Below, one piece after another: positions 61,362 through 64,000 of a stretch of DNA of 64,000 bases (within the stretch, counting starts at the first letter, position 1; each line of letters begins with the position of its first letter). The notes beneath the pieces were generated by a model, which was given only the letters and a program-made list of their open reading frames with translations, was not told the DNA's origin and ran no database searches. Made by a program: the position numbers and the translations under genes. The stretch lies in contig NZ_BATJ01000018.1 of NCBI RefSeq assembly GCF_000467125.1, positions 62,001 to 126,000 of the forward strand, given 5' to 3'. This stretch comes from Vibrio proteolyticus NBRC 13287 (GTDB lineage Bacteria; Pseudomonadota; Gammaproteobacteria; Enterobacterales; Vibrionaceae).

Positions 61362-62207
61362 TTATTGACGAGCCATTCGATGGTTGTGGGCCGGTGTGGC
61401 CTGTTCCGTTGAGCGGAATGGGTTGATGTCCAGTCCACCGCGACGGGTATAGCGGGCGTACACCGTGAGCGAGTCTGGCTGGCAGAAATTCATGATGTCG
61501 GTAAAAATACGTTCGACACACTGCTCATGAAACTCATTGTGCTCCCGGAAAGACACAATATAACGCAGTAGCGCCTCACGGTCGATTTGCTTGCCTTGGT
61601 AGCGAATTTCGACACTGCCCCAGTCCGGCTGATTGGTAATCAAACAGTTGGATTTCAGCAGGTGGCTGTGCAGGGTTTCTGACACCTGCTCACCCGTCGC
61701 AGCGTCTTTAAGCAGCGTTTCATCAAAGTCGTAACCCGAGATCGTGATGTCTTGTTCATCAATACATTCGCCGCCCATCGTCACTATCGGTTGATTCGTA
61801 AACGCCGTGACCGGATGTAGGGTGACGCTGACGGCTTCCCCTGCGCAGGCAGACAGATCCTGTGCCAGACGAGCTTGAACCTGTTGCCAGTCGGGAAAAT
61901 GAGTCTGGTTGTAACTGTTCAGGTAGAGCTTGAATGATTTAGATTCAATCAGATTAGGGCTGGTGGCAGGTAAGGCGACTTCACCGACGGCAACCTGCGG
62001 CAGGCCTTTGTCATTCAGCCATGACAATTCATACAATGTCCAGATGTCGCACCCCTGGAACGGCAAGGGGGCTTCTAGGTTTAGATCGTTGCGGTTAAGG
62101 CTACGCGGTACTGGCTGCAGCAATGACGGATCGTATTGACTGGCGTACTCGGTTTTCTGACCCAGTGTCAGTCCAGCCAGCTCTTTGGCATTGGAATATT
62201 TGCTCAT
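61362..62207 (-). CDS. queF: NADPH-dependent 7-cyano-7-deazaguanine reductase QueF
   Basis: This 281-residue T-fold enzyme reduces preQ0 to preQ1 in queuosine synthesis. It has the QueF motif ESKSFKLYLNS, the catalytic cysteine in LLKSNCLITNQPDW and the C-terminal RREHNEFHEQCVERI-like segment with the substrate-binding glutamate. The length is the two-domain YqcD/QueF long form. Divergent from syd. Confidence 0.95.
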   Translation of the reverse strand: MSKYSNAKELAGLTLGQKTEYASQYDPSLLQPVPRSLNRNDLNLEAPLPFQGCDIWTLYELSWLNDKGLPQVAVGEVALPATSPNLIESKSFKLYLNSYNQTHFPDWQQVQARLAQDLSACAGEAVSVTLHPVTAFTNQPIVTMGGECIDEQDITISGYDFDETLLKDAATGEQVSETLHSHLLKSNCLITNQPDWGSVEIRYQGKQIDREALLRYIVSFREHNEFHEQCVERIFTDIMNFCQPDSLTVYARYTRRGGLDINPFRSTEQATPAHNHRMARQ

Positions 62208-62317
62208 ACTTTCAGATGAATTCGATTAGAATAATAGAGAATTTTACGCAATCCGGCTGTGACTGTCATTAAGTATGCCTGTCCTCAGCCCCCACAATGC
62301 AAAATAGGGAGTTGTTC

Positions 62318-62863
62318 ATGACAGAGAAAGCCGCTCAAGCACTGTTTTCATTTAGTCAGAGGTATCTCGACGCTTATCAACAAGCGTATGCTCAGTTACC
62401 GGTTAGTGAAGCGCTGGCCGATCTGGTGTCACCGTGCGTGGCCGGGAAGCACGAGAACGGCGTGCTATGGCAACCGTGTCGCCGTGAAGTGGCCGCGGAC
62501 TTCTCCAATGTGGAGCAGGCAATTGAGCTGACACTGCATGACGATATCAAAGCGTTTTACGGTTCTCAGTACAGTGCTGATATGGATGCATTGTGGCACA
62601 GTAATGAACTGACGCTCCTTCAGGTGTGGAGTGATGAGGACTTCACTCGCTTGCAGGAAAATATTCTGGGCCATTTGGTCACGCAGCGCCGCCTCAAGCT
62701 GAAGCCAACGGTCTTCATTGCGGCGACTGATGCTGAGCTGGATGTTATCTCGATCTGTAACCTCAGTGGCAACGTGGTTCTGGAACGTTTGGGCACCGAT
62801 AAACGTGATGTGTTGGCCGAGAGCCTGAGCGAGTTTCTGATTCAGCTAGAGCCAGCGGTGTAA
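62318..62863 (+). CDS. syd: SecY-interacting protein Syd
   Basis: This 181-residue protein begins MTEKAAQALFSFSQRYLDAY. Start ATG 62318 follows AGGGAG; the frame opens seven codons earlier at 62297. Syd binds SecY at the inner membrane and is proposed to proofread the SecYEG complex. The block RREVAADFSNVEQAIELTLH is typical. Followed 3 bp later by the zinc-ribbon gene. Confidence 0.93.
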   Translation: MTEKAAQALFSFSQRYLDAYQQAYAQLPVSEALADLVSPCVAGKHENGVLWQPCRREVAADFSNVEQAIELTLHDDIKAFYGSQYSADMDALWHSNELTLLQVWSDEDFTRLQENILGHLVTQRRLKLKPTVFIAATDAELDVISICNLSGNVVLERLGTDKRDVLAESLSEFLIQLEPAV

Positions 62864-62866
62864 TTG

Positions 62867-63643
62867 ATGTTTGTTGTAGAGTTACAGTTTGAGTGTTTCG
62901 ACAACACCACCGTATCAGCGGTCGACAAAGCCGTTAATGGTTTGATGGATGCCTTGCGTTACAACGGCCAGGTATTGGGACGTGAATTTCCAATGGTCAT
63001 CGGCGATGGCGAGTTTTACGTGCGGGCAGTGTGCCCGGAACAAGACAGCCTGCACCCTAAACACCACTCTGATTTTGTCCGGGTGTGCCTTGAGCGTTTG
63101 TCTGAAGCTTGTTTGTTAGCGCCGAAAGTGCGTTTACTCGGGCGCGATCTGAATTCAGAGGAATCCGCCGAGGCCACAACGCCCAGTTGGCAGTTGCTGT
63201 ACACCACGTATGTGCATACCTGTTCACCACTGCGAAGTGGTGACAGCCTGTTGCCAATTCCGCTGTACCGTAATCCGCCGACGCTGAACGGTGACCACAA
63301 AGCAGTGATTAAATGGCAGACCGAGTGGCAGGCGTGTGACGAACTGCAGATGGCTGGTGCGTGCCGGGCTGAACACGCCGCATTGCACGAAATTTGCGAT
63401 GTCGACAGCGTTTTGTTCCGTCGTGGTTGGGACTTACGTGGGCGGATTGAATACCTGACTCACATTCCGACTTACTACTACCAGTACCGGGTGGGAGGCA
63501 GCAGTCTGGCGCAAGAGCAGGCGCGTCGGTGTCCGAAATGTGGTGGTGACTGGTTGTTGGAAGAGCCACTCCACGACATTTTCCATTTTAAGTGCGATGA
63601 GTGCCGGATTGTTTCTAACCTGTCGTGGGACCATGTTAAATAA
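62867..63643 (+). CDS. DUF2310 zinc-ribbon-containing protein
   Basis: The 258-residue protein starts MFVVELQFECFDNTTVSAVD; ATG 62867 is preferred over TTG 62864. The C-terminus has a zinc ribbon with the pairs CPKCGG and CDECR. The N-terminal domain matches DUF2310. Likely co-transcribed with syd. Function unknown. Confidence 0.88.
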   Translation: MFVVELQFECFDNTTVSAVDKAVNGLMDALRYNGQVLGREFPMVIGDGEFYVRAVCPEQDSLHPKHHSDFVRVCLERLSEACLLAPKVRLLGRDLNSEESAEATTPSWQLLYTTYVHTCSPLRSGDSLLPIPLYRNPPTLNGDHKAVIKWQTEWQACDELQMAGACRAEHAALHEICDVDSVLFRRGWDLRGRIEYLTHIPTYYYQYRVGGSSLAQEQARRCPKCGGDWLLEEPLHDIFHFKCDECRIVSNLSWDHVK

Positions 63644-63664
63644 GCTTGGCCGGTCGAAAAGCAA

Positions 63665-63687
63665 AGAGCCCGCATTATGCGGGCTCT
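63665..63687. terminator. Bidirectional terminator between the zinc-ribbon gene and metQ
   Basis: AGAGCCCGCA / TGCGGGCTCT with loop TTA, T-rich on both sides. Confidence 0.85.
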
Positions 63688-63709
63688 GGTTTTTCTGGGT
63701 GAATCTGGC

Positions 63710-64000
63710 TTACCAGCCTTTCACCACTCCGCCCTGGAAGATTTCAGACGCTGCGTTGTACACGTCGTCAGTCTGGTAAGATTGAACGAACTGTTTCACG
63801 TTTTCTGCGTTGACGTTGTCTTCACGCGCGACAATCAGGTTGACGTAAGGCGACTCTTTGTCTTCAACAAACACACCGTCTTTTTGTGGCGTCAGATTGA
63901 TTGAGCTGGCGTAGGTGGTGTTGATGATCGACAGGGCCACATCGTCCAGAGAGCGTGGTAGCTGCGCCGCATCCAGTTCGACAATTTGAATGTTCTTCGG
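63710..64000 (-). CDS. metQ: D-methionine ABC transporter substrate-binding lipoprotein MetQ (C-terminal 96 residues, cut by window edge)
   Basis: The minus-strand frame is open to the right edge and ends at TAA 63712-63710. The fragment reads through VELDAAQLPRSLDDVALSII and ESPYVNLIVAREDNV to ASEIFQGGVVKGW, the C-terminal part of MetQ/NlpA lipoproteins. It captures methionine for the MetNI importer; metI and metN are expected just outside the window. No start is visible, so the internal ATG is not a real start. Confidence 0.93.
   Translation of the reverse strand, partial: PKNIQIVELDAAQLPRSLDDVALSIINTTYASSINLTPQKDGVFVEDKESPYVNLIVAREDNVNAENVKQFVQSYQTDDVYNAASEIFQGGVVKGW

Overview
The window is chromosomal DNA of a Vibrio-like gammaproteobacterium. 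Supporting signs are the sodium-driven motor pair PomA/PomB, the order ssrA-smpB-ratA-rnfH-bamE-recN-nadK-grpE-dnaK-dnaJ followed by competence-type minor pilins, a CsrB-type RNA with a GacA/VarA-like box, a GcvB RNA beside gcvA, and a tmRNA tag ending ANDENYALAA. Gene order follows what I remember of the V. cholerae chromosome from ssrA (VC0847 area) to metQ. The species cannot be fixed; the V. fluvialis/V. furnissii group is only a guess.

Layout. 1-6194: partial dadA with a divergent LysR regulator, a BCCT transporter, a cysteine-rich exported protein and a chemoreceptor. 6213-10290: a roughly 4 kb AT-rich island bounded by 49-bp direct repeats (one mismatch) that hold the last 6 nt of ssrA and its terminator. 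It carries an unrecognised 584-aa protein with a nuclease-like C-terminus and an E. coli-type dGTPase, and no integrase. 10285-15490: ssrA, smpB, ratA-rnfH, bamE, SOS-controlled recN and nadK. 15512-21388: the heat-shock cluster grpE, a dicarboxylate-type symporter, dnaK and dnaJ, with sigma-32-like promoters. 21452-24740: pilE and a fimT-pilW-pilX-pilV operon. 25031-34397: an AbgT transporter, tadA, an uncatalogued 44-aa basic protein, mltF, PurR-boxed purL and small conserved genes. 34518-40116: a yebE-like gene, proS, trmO, the zinc-independent L31/L36 pair behind a Zur-like palindrome, and a second AbgT. 40164-44632: yaiI, a KfrA_N-like protein, the CsrB-type RNA, a GNAT, DUF3301, DUF3549, yqcC-truC. 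44674-51480: xseB-ispA-dxs, pomAB, thiI. 51593-57189: gcvB/gcvA, a hydrolase, ygdD, rlmM, xni, ppnN. 57401-64000: a GGDEF protein, a TPR/degenerate-GGDEF protein, queF, syd, a zinc-ribbon protein and the C-terminus of metQ.

Most of the window is conserved housekeeping backbone. The accessory part is the ssrA island. It lies at the same locus V. cholerae uses for the VPI-1 pathogenicity island, and a dGTP-depleting enzyme beside a repeat-plus-nuclease protein suggests a compact anti-phage locus. That function is inferred from gene content and location and is not shown by the sequence.
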